Below are positions 23,099 to 32,913 of a stretch of 64,000 bases of DNA, in pieces. This DNA comes from Haliclona indistincta (Eukaryota; Porifera; Demospongiae; Haplosclerida; Chalinidae): assembly GCA_964017065.1 (NCBI GenBank), contig OZ024783.1, positions 962,893 through 1,026,892 on the forward strand, written 5' to 3'. A program made the translations under genes and the position numbers. The notes under the pieces are model-generated. The model was not told where the DNA came from. It saw nothing but the letters and a program-made list of their open reading frames with translations, and made no database searches. How positions within the stretch are numbered: the first letter of the stretch is position 1; each line of letters opens with the position of its first letter.

Positions 23099-24655
23099 GA
23101 ACAAGCAGCAGCTGCAGTGAAAGAAGCTGAGACAAAGGAAGACCAAGGTCTGTCAAAATTTGAATTTGTGTTAAAAATTGAGGTGTTTTGTCAAATTTTG
23201 ATGTGTGCTTTGCATCAATGCTGTGCAGAAGAAGAGAAGGATTCTGATGTAGAGGAACAAGATGAAGAAGAGCATGAGTCAGAAGAAGAGGTAGTGGACG
23301 AGGAGAAGGAATGGAAGGAACTACAGGACTCAGTGAAGAGAGACAGAGAAGCAATGAAGGGAGAACCATCAGAGAGCCCTGTGGTCCATGCACCTTATTA
23401 CCCTAAGGTACCTACCCCTCTGTGAGGCAGCTAGACACTGCTTAGTGCACAGGTGTCCTGGCTCTACCAGTGACCCTCTGTGAGGCAGCTAGACACTGCT
23501 TAGTGCACAGGTGTCCTGGCTCTACCAGTGACCCTCTGTGAGGCAGCTAGACATTGCTTAGTGCACAGGTGTCCTAGCTGGCTCTACCAGTGACCCTCTG
23601 TGTGGCAGCTAGATACTGCTTAGTACAAACAGCCATTGCTCATCTTCACTTACTCACCTGCTCTCTCAGGAAAAACAGGAGCTCTGGTGGTTATACATAG
23701 CAGACAGGAAGACCAATCGTATGGTCCAGCCTCCTGAACCAGTGGTAGGACTCAAGAACTCACAAGAGGTGTGGTACTATTTAGAGAGAACACTAGTCAT
23801 CTCTTGTGGTGTGTGTAGGTTAGTCTGAGAATGCAAGCACCAGAGAAGAAGGGTATTGTGAAATATTCAGTGATCCTAACCTCTGATTCATATATTGGTC
23901 TATCAACACAACAAGAATTGAAAGTGAGTCATTGTGCAACAGATTAGCTAGTAATGAACACCACTACACACATTGCCAGTCTTCTCTTCCAATGCTGAAC
24001 CGAAAAGTGTAACATGTTCAATTGCTCAATCAGAGAATGAACATATATCACACTCACACTGTGTGTTGTTACCGTGCCCCACTTTAGTTCGACACAACCA
24101 AACCACGCCCACCTTTGTTTGGGTTAATGTGATGGTGCAGTAGGGTTCGAACATATTCGAACATTTGTTCGTAAACAAAACATCCTAAGTTTTTATCTTC
24201 TTTCGAACATTTGTAACTTGTATACTATCAAGGATAAGGCATTAATTTCGATAATGAAGAACAATTTCAATCTACCAGTATAGTGACGTCATTATGTCAT
24301 ATAGGTGTGTTTTTGTTACCATCAATGCACAAAGAATGATTCGAACATTCGTTGGTTTGTTCAACAGAATGTTCGATAGTTCACTTTGTACATTCGTCCC
24401 ATCGCTAAGTTGTATAAAAATTTGCAACTGGCCAGATTCAATTCTAGCGTCTAGTGGTAACTATAGTGCATGAAGGTAGTGCTTCATGAATAGTCCTGGT
24501 CTGTATTGATACAGCTACATGTACATGAGAGGAAGGAGGTGTCAGGTAAGGAACAGTGGGCGGAGCTTGAGAAGGAAGAGGAAGAAGCAGATGTGATAGA
24601 GGACAGTGACGACCAGGAGTCAGCAGATTGGTCCGATGAGGAGGAGTCAGACTGA
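23099..24655 (+). CDS. SEC63: SEC63 homologue, copy B, C-terminal part
   Basis: Exons 23099-23147, 23229-23407, 23670-23768, 23819-23923 and 24515-24655 have exactly the lengths of copy A (49, 179, 99, 105, 141) and phases that agree. The encoded order is an acidic segment with EEEKDSDVEEQDEEEHESEE, EWKELQDSVKRDREAMKGE, PYYPK, EKQELWWLYIADRKTNRM, VSLRMQAPEKKGIVKYSVIL, SDSYIGLSTQQELK, LHVHERKEV and a tail ending SDEEESD. These are the last five exons of SEC63, whose acidic C-terminus contacts Sec62 in the ER membrane complex. No lesion is seen, but everything upstream is in or beyond the gap, so whether the gene is complete cannot be judged. Confidence 0.85.
23409..23630. repeat. 58-bp minisatellite in a SEC63 intron (copy B)
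   Basis: About four units of GAGGCAGCTAGACACTGCTT..., the inverse of the array at 20943-21086. The last unit is diverged and slightly longer. Confidence 0.85.
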
Positions 24656-25401
24656 TATATTGATTTATTATAAATTATTATTAAATGTACAGCAAACAAC
24701 ACTATTGGTCACTTTTGACTTGTGGGTGGGGCTTCAGGTTACCATGGTAATGACACCAACAACACCTCACAGACAGCAGCGTAGTGTTGATCATCATAGT
24801 GAGACCAAGCTCTGGGGTAAGAGAACAGCAACACACAAGATGAGGGTAGCTGAAGCAGTGGAGAGCCTTCTGAACAGGAGGAAGACAGCTGATCAAGGAG
24901 ACACTGGACCTACAGCAAGCAGTAGAGAAGACCTGATGGAGAGCAGTAGTTCACCATCAGCCCTTCCTTGCCGTGTAGTGTCCAGTAGAACGGCTTCACG
25001 ATACGGGACCCAACGAAGAAGGTGACGGTGTGAGATAAGTGAGCGTGTGACTACTGTTTTGCTAATTCTAATGCTGTCCAGCTCAGATTAGTCACCCTCT
25101 CAGCACAAACCACGCCCATTACATAACTGTTACTCTCTAATACAAAAGAGGAATGTTCTTTTGACAATAATAACTGAAATCCTGCAAGTTTCAAAATAAA
25201 ATTAATAACTTTTTGCAGCTTTTTGTGAAAAAAATTCTTATTACTATTGATAGAAATGGGGCCATGATGTTCCTGGTAGATCCAGTCCAAAAATTAAATT
25301 TATGTAGACATCACTGCTAGCTAGCTCTAGTTCCTCGTAGTCCTGTATGAGAGACAACTGACACAGTACCAGTCCAGTACACTAGCAGCTCTAACTCACC
25401 A
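24656..25401 (+). pseudogene. Orphan glycosidase 5' exon (24778-25024) and flank
   Basis: After the SEC63 stop and an AT-rich 3' region, 24778-25024 repeats the exon seen at 2351-2617 (EAVESLLNRRKTADQGDTG...). It is shortened at its end (SRYGTQRRR). The glycosidase exons that should follow are missing, and the sequence passes into the flank of ROCO copy 4. The arrangement mirrors 1967-2617. Confidence 0.5.
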
Positions 25402-26362
25402 TCATGTGATGAGACCACTGCTAGTGGCTACTCCTACTTCTTTAAGAGCGTTTCTCAGCACAGACCATGATGGGACGCCTTTCTCTCTGACATTATCTTG
25501 CTGCTGTAGCCAAGCTTCAAGCATCTCCATAATGCAGTCATTAATGTCTCCATGTTGCTCCTTTTTAATCCTCTTTAGTGTAGGATACAAAAGACCTAGC
25601 TCCAGTCCAAGAGACTGCCAGTCAACCACGCTTTTTACGAACTTCTTCACACTAGCCAAATCATCAATACCTGTATAGAGGAGTACCACTATCACAACTT
25701 GTGTACATGTGTGACTCACTGAGGGTACTAGAGCTACCAGCAGCTGTGGGTGGATCACTTGGTAGGTCCTGCTCCTTCAAGCCAGCCACCTCCTGTACGA
25801 GAAACATTACTACCATCACATGCTACAGTACAGCCACACTGCTCACCAGAAGATTCGCACCAGCGAATAGACTCAGCTTGTCCAGATGCTCTCTCAGTTC
25901 ACTAACTTTCAGAGACTCCTTGAGCTGACGACAGAGCTGCTTTACCTCCTGGAGGAGAGGACCAGGAACTGGCTGGTCAGCCATGTTAGGATTGAACAGT
26001 TGAGAGACATAAGAGGGAGCATGGAGGTGGTAAGGCTCAAAGGGAAGTGACTGTGTTTTGAGGTGACCACGCCCATCTCCATGGCTGAGGATAACTGGCT
26101 TGCGTTGTAGGATGGATCGAGCAACGTCACACATGTCGAACAGGTCAGTGTCAGGGAAGGTATCAATAGGGTACTGGTGGACAAGATCGGGAGAGATGAG
26201 GAACTCACACACCTCTGGAGCTGGAGAATGCTTGTGCAGGAGGCGACGGATTAGTGCTATAAGAGAACCACGGAGCTTGGCATACTCTACTGTACTGGTG
26301 TACGACATAGCCACCATCACACATCGGTTGTTGTCAAGGAGCTCTATCACAGTACAAGTATT

Positions 26363-26540
26363 ATATATAGACCCGCCTACCGTGCTCTATCGTAGATAGC
26401 GACCCGCGGCCGAGGTTGAGGGTGTTACTGGTCGGATATCAGCCCGAGGCGAAGCCGAGGGCTGATATCCTACCAGTAACACCCGAAACCGAGGCCAAGG
26501 GTCGCTATCTACGATAGAGCACGGTAGACGGGTCTATATA
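26363..26540. repeat. Large perfect-looking hairpin at the left of the insertion in copy 4
   Basis: Arms of about 85 bases: TATATAGACCCGCCTACCGT ... and its complement ending at 26540, with a CCGAGGCGAAGCCGAGG centre. A foldback element, either a MITE of its own or the terminus of the Crypton remnant. Confidence 0.75.
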
Positions 26541-26622
26541 CGATTTATCGTATGCTTGCTGTACATTAGCGGCCATTTTGCGCATGCGCAGTAGTGTTCA
26601 CATGCCTCGTGATTTACAACAA

Positions 26623-27228
26623 TGGCAGATAAGGAGAACGTTCCCCCTGTGAAAAAGAGACGATTATCCCTCTCACTCTCTAAGAATCGGTTCCAGAAAG
26701 TGTCAGAAGAAGAAGTATTGGAAGCAGAGAAGGGATTTGTTCCTTCTAACACCCGCCGCTGCAACAACTGGGCGTTTTCTATTTAAGGCCATTTGAGAAG
26801 TGTACTGAAGGCAAACCATGGTTTTATGTGCGAGCTATGGGCCACAACACTATCAAAGCTATGCTGAAAACTATGTTTAAGGAAGCTGGGTTGAATGCTG
26901 ACAAAATAACCAATCATAGCCTTCGTGCGACTGCAACCACACGTATGATTGATGCTGGAATACCCGAGAAGGTGATCATGGATCGAACCGGTCATCATGG
27001 ATCGAACCGGTCATCACTCTCTGGATGGACTGAAACCATACTGTAGGACCACGGATCGCCAGCAGCAATTGGTCTCCAAGGTTATTAGCTGTTCTGAGGT
27101 ATCTGTTAGAGAACAGACTACTACTGTTGTCGAAAAGAAGGAGATCTGTGAGAAGATACAGAAGGGCTTAGTTGAAAATTATGGAGAAATGAGTGGCTGC
27201 ACTTTTAACATTTCTTTGAATCTCTAGA
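26623..27228 (+). pseudogene. Crypton/DUF3504-type tyrosine recombinase remnant
   Basis: The N-terminal piece (26623-26755) reads MADKENVPPVKKRRLSLSLS..KNRF...FVPSNTRR and stops. After a large internal deletion the C-terminal catalytic part (about 26790-27228) reads KITNHSLRATATTRMIDAGI and IMDRTGHH..SLDGLKPY. The R of HSLR, the H of TGHH and the final Y fit the R-H-Y triad of tyrosine recombinases as used by Cryptons. A 19-base tandem duplication (ATCATGGATCGAACCGGTC, about 26976-27014) shifts the frame inside the active site. Dead copy. Confidence 0.75.
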
Positions 27229-28015
27229 AACATTTCTTTGAATCTCACACAGTATCACTTAGAAAATCACTTGCTTTGAACTTTTGTTTGTATAAAATGC
27301 TGCTTTTGTTGCTGTTTGTACAAATTGTTTTGATTGGAAAGGTCTGATAACCTGTTATCAGACCTGTGGTTTGACCACAGGTCAGGCTATCATACTTATA
27401 GACCTGGCGGCGCCTTTGAATGACGTCATAAGTATACGATAAGTGTTGTTGTCGTCCCTCCAGAAGATGCCATTCCTCCATATTGTACACTTGCGCTGGA
27501 GACCACTGACGGAAGAGTAAGGGTTAAATCGACTGGCTAGAGGAAATTCATAGGCAACGGAAAGTAGGAGAAGATGAAGAAAACGAGAGCTCAAGAACTC
27601 GTGTGGATCCATGCTCTTCAGACACCAGCCAAACTCTAGTGCTCCTAGCTGCTGGACGAGGCTGTCTGGTCGCTCTGACTGAACAAGACCAGGGAAGAAG
27701 AGGAGATCAGCTGTGGAGTGAGAGGGTGTGGTCTGGAGGTTGGTATACTGCAGCACTGATGGGTCCACTGGTCGACAGAAATCTAATGAAGTGAGAAATC
27801 CGACGAGCATGTCTGAGTTGTAGTCGGGAAACACTTTGTGAAGGTTAGAGACAGGTACTATGCCAGTGTTGCTGGCAAGATCACGATGCTCTTTGAATTG
27901 ACGAGGGGCAAACAGTGTTCCGTTGATTTCGTTTAACAAGGCTTCTGTCTTCACTACGATCCAACTGGATTGATGATAGCGTATAAAGAGGATGAGACCT
28001 TTATGAGACCTTTAG

Positions 28016-29467
28016 GTAGAGAAAGTTCTTGTCCAGCATGGAGGTTCGACTGCCGACGGCGATGAAGTTGCTGTGGTAATTGCGAGCGTGAGACACTCAC
28101 AAAAGCTATCAGCCACACCGGTAAAGCCATGGATCGCTGTGCTGAACAATGGAAAGTTAGTGTGTGCACACTGCACGTGCATGGCAGGACTCGGCGAGGC
28201 ATGTTCTCACATTGCAGCTCTACTTTTTGCCATGGAGGCAAACACACGATATCGTAACAGCCTCTCGTGTACTTCTGAACTGTGTGCATGGTTGCCACCT
28301 AGCATTGGTAGAAACGTCAAGTACGCTACAGCATCAGATATGGATTTCACCACTCCAGACTCAAAACGAGTACGACAGCACAGCCTCATGACAACTCCAA
28401 GTATTGATAAGGCGAGTGCAACCAGCAGTAGTAGTACTACCACTACTGATCCTGCTAGTACTAGTAGGAAGAGCTCGAAGAAAACACTACCGCAACCACC
28501 AACTGGTGCTGAGCTGGAAAATCTGTACAAGGAGCTGTCTCAATGTGGAAAACCAGCCTTGCTGTCTTTAGTACCTGGTTATTCTGAAGCCTATATTCCA
28601 GCTAGTGCAACTGGTTCTCTACCACTTCCACTTACCGAGGTGTTTCAAAAAGATATGCTAGAATCGAGCTATCCTGAACTACTGAAGGTTTGCAGTGCAG
28701 TATTTGATACTATCACAGTGACAAAAGAGCAGGCTAGAAAGTTGTGTGAAGATACTGAAAAGCAGAGCAAGTCAAAAGTCTGGTTTAGGCACAGAGCTGG
28801 TCGAGTAACTGCATCAAGGTTCAAGGTTGCAGCTCATACCAACCCTGATAATCCATCTCAGTCACTCATCAAGGAAATTTGCTACCCAACAAGCCACAAG
28901 GTCTATTCTGAGGCTATCACATGTGGACAGAAGAACGAAGAAGTTGCTCGTGCAATGTACCATTCGTTCATGAAGGAAAAACACTCAAACTTCTTACTTA
29001 CCTCGAGCGGTTTGGTGGTACATCCAGACTATCCCTACCTTGGTGCGTCTCCTGATGGTATTGTGAAGTGTAGCTGCTGTACTGGTACAGGTGTACTTGA
29101 GATAAAGTGCCCCTTTCGCTGCAAAATGCAATCTTTCATCGAGGCAAGTAAAAACAAAGATTTCTGTTTGAAGGTTGGTGAAGACGGCTCTTGGGAATTG
29201 AATGCACAACATGCATATTATTACCAAGTGCAAGCTTAGATCAAGCTAACTGGAGCCAAGTACTGTGACTTTGTTGTGTGGAGCCCTTGTGAGTTTGTAA
29301 CTCTACGTATCAATCCAGACACAGAATTTATTTCTCAAGTGGTTGATAAAGTGACAAAATTCTTCAAATTGGGAGTTCTGCCTGAACTAGTTGGCAAGTG
29401 GTTTACAAAAGCACCATACTACAGAATCACAGATATCGATGATGTTACCACTAATCATGAGCTGTAA
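28016..29467 (+). pseudogene. SWIM zinc finger-YqaJ exonuclease protein of ISL2EU
   Basis: The frame opens at 28016 after a stop, without a good ATG, so the 5' end is lost. A SWIM zinc finger (CAHCTCMAGLGEACSH, CxC...CxH) is followed by a Ser/Thr-rich linker and a YqaJ-like nuclease domain: WFRHRAGRVTASRF, YLGASPDGIV, GVLEIKCPFR (acidic active-site residues D and E-x-K) and YYYQVQA. An in-frame TAG at 29237-29239 interrupts the domain; the same frame then continues IKLTGAKYCDFVVWSP to LPELVGKWFT and TAA at about 29467. In ISL2EU elements this protein accompanies the transposase; its exact role is not known to me. Confidence 0.8.
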
Positions 29468-29572
29468 CTGTTGTAAGTAGAACATGTAAACAACTTGTAC
29501 ACCCATGTATCTTGTAAATACTATGATGTTGACAACAGTAATAATTTTGATATGCAAGATTGTGTTAATGAG

Positions 29573-30998
29573 TTAGTCTGAAGGAATAACTGATGGACAG
29601 CAATTACACAATGCAGAACATATTAGGACAATCTTGTCAATTGAGGAATATTGAGTTTCTGGGCTAGTCATCACCATATTGATAGGCAAAATCCCTTGCA
29701 AAATAGTGTATTTTTGCCGGAGAAGTCCAATTACTCTTTCAACATGAATACGCACACGTGAGAGCTGTCTAGCAGTGTCTACCTCTAATTTACTTAGCTG
29801 CTTCTTTCCTCTAGTAAATGGAGGGGTAGCAATCTTAGCACAATAAAATCTAAAAGCATCTTCCACATTGAACCCACGGTCTGCTAAGACTTCATCTCCA
29901 GGCAATAAGTTGTTAAGGATTCCACAATTTTCTGTGATGTACTGATCCGAAGTACGTCCACCCCAAGCCTTTGAAATAACTAGACCAAGTTTGTGCCCTT
30001 GGTTCGAGTGACTTTGATCTTTCGCAAAAGATTTCGAAACAGTCGATGATAGATACACAGTTGCGAAAATTCTTTCTAAATTCTGTTGGCATTGTCAATC
30101 TTATTTGGTCACGTGTAGGCCATTTAATTAGAGGTTGAAAACGAACAAACATGATATCTATCCACTTATTGACATAGCGAGATACAGTAGACTGACTTAT
30201 TCCAAATCGGTAAGCTAGATCATTGTCATAAAGGCTAAGCCGTAGTTTCATCAACACTAACAAAAACTGTTGTAAGAGTGGGAGGGATTGAGGATTCTTA
30301 CTTGGATTAACATCTGCAGACACAAAACGAAACACAGCCATTAGACATGCAAAAGTAGGTAGGCCTGTGTAAAACTTGACTTTGTGGTCGTCATCTTTGA
30401 AGCATTCTTCACAAGGAATGCACCTCTTCGCTTCAGAAGCAACCGCACGATCTCTTAATTCTGCATTCTCGACTCTCAGATGACACAGGTTTTTCTCAAG
30501 TGCATCAATGTATTCTATCTTATCTGTTGTTAGCGTTAGGTCTGTCGTCAATGTTGCAGCATCACTGGTTCTTGTCCGTTCTGTCATTGTTCCCTTCTCA
30601 TTCTCTGGTGCTTTTGTAAGTTCTGTCTCGTGTTCTTCTTCAGTTCTTGAAACTTTGATAGCACCTCTCGTAGCAGCAGTCTCTGACCTACGCTTACGCG
30701 ATTCCAGTCTTCTAGTGTAGGACGCCAAATTCTGCTCTGCCCTGGTTTTTTCTCGAGTAGTCGAATGATTAAACAGCGTTGGAACATAGTCCGGTGATAG
30801 AGGATCGTTGCTCTTACTGCCACTAACAAAATGAGCACTGCACAACACAGAATGTTCCGTGGGCTGCCAATGCACTCGTCTCACTGCAGCAATCCAAAGC
30901 GCCCGCCTGTCTTTGTCTACAGGAAATCGGTGGAATTTGATCGATGAATTGGCAGTAGAGCGGTTCTTGCACCCAGGAGCGCAGCACGACTTCACCAT
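29573..30998 (-). pseudogene. THAP domain-DDE_4 transposase of ISL2EU
   Basis: ATG at 30998-30996 starts MVKSCCAPGCKNRS...IKFHRFP, a C2CH THAP zinc finger (later CSAHF and VPTLF). A Ser/Thr/Glu-rich linker follows, then a helix-turn-helix (YRFGISQSTVSRYVNKWID) and the DDE_4 catalytic core: IIDCFEIF (first D), EVLADRGFNVEDAF (second D), RVRIHVERVIGLLRQKYTIL (E). Between WSSY and ISKAWGGRTSD about 65 bases normally present in the family are missing and the frame changes (about 29960-30000), which disables the enzyme. The C-terminus is at 29573. Confidence 0.8.
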
Positions 30999-31127
30999 GA
31001 CTGAAGTATAATAGACTACAAGCCGAGCTACAAGCACCTGTTCTTCTGCTAGTTTTGCCCCGCACAGCAGGCGCACGTTGACTATGACGTCATGCATTAC
31101 GTAATCTGAATAACGTCTATAGCTATA

Positions 31128-31620
31128 TAAGCTTGAGGTTTGTTTGAATGCTTTTGTGGTTGCCAAATTAAACTAAATCACTTGATGCTTGCCCACCATG
31201 CCGCCAAAAGAAGCGAGGCCTATAGCTGAATCTGATGGTCTAGCTCTTTACAGAAGAACAGTATAGTGATCAATTCGTTAGGACCCTCATCAATCAGTGT
31301 AGAGAAGCGTGACTCAAGAGATGGTAGATGAACCCAGTGAGTGATGTGTGTGTGTCCTAACTCACCTACTGCCCTCCTCCTGTGCTGGTTAGGTTATTAT
31401 GGAGACTACCAGCAGCTTAGAGAGAGAGAGCCTGTTATACTACCACTGCAATACTACTGACTTGCTTCTCTCAGCTTGATTTCTCCACTGCTGCTCGAGC
31501 ACACCTGATAGAAGGTGAGTGATGTGAGTATGTCACTGCTAGTACTGTGAGTCAATATTGTGTACAGACAGTGATACTATCATCATGGAATAGAGATGAC
31601 ACTAGCTCACCTTCCACCAC
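31128..31620 (+). other. ROCO-type upstream flank and divergent short ORF
   Basis: 31128-31213 matches the region upstream of ROCO copy 5 (39090-39187): AAGCTTGAGG...GGTTGCC...AAATCAC.TGATGCTTGCCC and CCATGCCGCCAAA. On the plus strand ATG 31198 opens MPPKEARPIAESDGLALYRR and stops at 31266; nearby frames add DQFVRTLINQCREA before another stop. It could be the first exon of a neighbour gene that shares the ROCO promoter, here decayed. The protein is not recognised. Confidence 0.4.
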
Positions 31621-31738
31621 GAAGTCGTGCATTGCAAGCAGTGCTGGGAGGAAGAAACTGTCCTCTACAGAATTACCATGAATGGTACTAGTCTGTAGCA
31701 GTTTCTTCCTCCCAGCACTGCTTGCATTGCACGACTTC
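31621..31738. mobile_element. 118-bp palindromic MITE
   Basis: 40-base arms GAAGTCGTGCATTGCAAGCA... (31621-31660) and the complement (31699-31738) with a 38-base loop. Confidence 0.8.
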
Positions 31739-31797
31739 GTCCTAGCAAACAGTTACTAAGTTCTAGTAGGCGTCTCGGAGCGTCAGCAAGCAGTGTT

Positions 31798-32268
31798 ATG
31801 AGGAAAAATTAAACTGTCCAACTACAGAATTGCCTTAAATAGTACTTGCAAGTAGTATAGCTGGTTAGCTGTCTTTGCTTGAGCCTGGAGTGTGCTGCTT
31901 TGTTTGTATCAGGCAGCCATAAAGCTCTTGGGAGTGTCACCAACATGTTGACGAGCCTAAGCAAAATTTTGAACATGGAAGCATTTGCGCATACAATAAT
32001 GTTGCTGGGGTTTGCGCATACCAATGAGTTGCCCATGCGATCATTATTTTGCGCATGAAAATGAACAGAATTGTCAATGCAAATGTAATGTGACCATGCA
32101 CAAATGAGTTACCCATGCTCAAATAAGTTGCCAATGCTAGCAATGAATTTGCCCATGCTCAAATGGATTTACCCATGCAATGATCAAATTATGACCATGA
32201 AAATATTGTGTTTCATAATAATTCGCCTTTGGCTTGCCATAGAATAGTCCTGGTCTGTATTGATACAG
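31798..32268. repeat. Dispersed repeat upstream of SEC63 last exon
   Basis: 31798-31990 recurs at 47423-47600 (ATTAAACTGTCCAACTACAG...). The stretch after about 32040, with many CCCATGCTCAAAT-like short repeats and TTTGGCTTGCCATAGAATA, recurs at 51062-51282. Both places precede a SEC63 last exon, so the repeat belongs to the duplicated block. No coding is seen. Confidence 0.7.
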
Positions 32269-32409
32269 CTACATGTACATGAGAGGAAGGAGGTGTCAGG
32301 TAAAGAACAGTGGGCGGAGCTTGAGAAGGAAGAGGAAGAAGCAGATGTGATAGAGGACAGTGACGACCAGGAGTCAGCAGATTGGTCCGATGGGGAGGAG
32401 TCAGACTGA
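32269..32409 (+). pseudogene. Isolated last exon of SEC63
   Basis: 141 bases as in the other copies: acceptor TGATACAG, then LHVHERKEVSGKEQWAELEK and the acidic tail (WSDGEESD here). No upstream SEC63 exon is present before it, so it is a block-duplication fragment. Confidence 0.85.
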
Positions 32410-32559
32410 TATATTGATTTATTATAAATTATTATTATTAAATGTACAGCAAACAACACTATTGCATGGTCACTCTTGACTTGTGGGTGGGGCTTCAGGT
32501 TGGTTACCATGGTGATGAACTGTCTGCATGCCAGTCTCCATATTGGGACACTGATAGAC

Positions 32560-32836
32560 AGCAGCATAGTGTTGATCATCATGGTGAGACCAAGCTCTGG
32601 GGTAAGAGAACAGCAACACACAAGATGAGGGTAGCTGAAGCAGTGGAGAGCCTTCAGAACAGGAGGAAGACAGCTGATCAAGGAGACACTGGACCTACGT
32701 ACAGCAAGCAGTAGAGAAGACCTGATGGAGAGCAGTAGTTCACCATCAGCCCCTCCTTGCCGTGTATATAGTGACCAGTAGAACAGCTTTATGATACCGC
32801 ATTAAACCACCACCCAACGAAGAAGGTGAGGGTGTG
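32560..32836 (+). CDS. Candidate 5' exon of glycosidase copy B (decayed)
   Basis: Repeats the exon family (DHHGETKLWGKRTATHKMRV...) but has a 4-base insertion near 32697 (CCTACGTACAGC) and small changes at 32763-32800 that break the frame. It ends at a GTGAGG donor near 32830. Confidence 0.35.
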
Positions 32837-32913
32837 CGATAAGTGAGTGAGTGACTTATGCGATAGTGTACTCCTCCTGTAGGTGTGGCTACTGTTTCAC
32901 TGATGCTGTCCAG

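Larger units (their letters stand above)
25402..28005 (-). pseudogene. ANK-ROC-COR-Death protein, copy 4 (broken by two insertions)
   Basis: Minus-strand exons: 27434-28005 plus 25847-26360 (one COR exon interrupted by about 1.07 kb), 25720-25792 (73 nt) and 25402-25670 (type A Death domain, 269 nt as in copy 1). The first part reads VVKTEALLNEINGTLFAP to WRNGIFWRDDNNT and stops at a Crypton-containing insertion. It resumes with VIELLDNNRCVMVAMSY. Upstream, the gene ends at 28005, where an ISL2EU element begins. Past that element (31128) the normal ROCO 5' flank reappears, so the ankyrin and ROC coding was lost. Intron 1 has a 7-base deletion. Not functional. Confidence 0.85.
28006..31127. 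mobile_element. ISL2EU-type DNA transposon, 5'-truncated and decayed
   Basis: It holds the two genes typical of ISL2EU (IS4EU) elements: a YqaJ-type nuclease gene (+) and a THAP-DDE transposase gene (-). They converge with 105 bases between stop codons. The left end cuts the nuclease gene and abuts ROCO copy 4. The right end lies near 31127, where the ROCO upstream flank resumes. No terminal inverted repeats were identified, which fits truncation. Confidence 0.75.

Noticed and set aside
22540..23146. Long frames spanning the N gap (also 54283-54780)
   Set aside because: They consist mainly of unknown bases; continuity across the gap is not evidence of coding.
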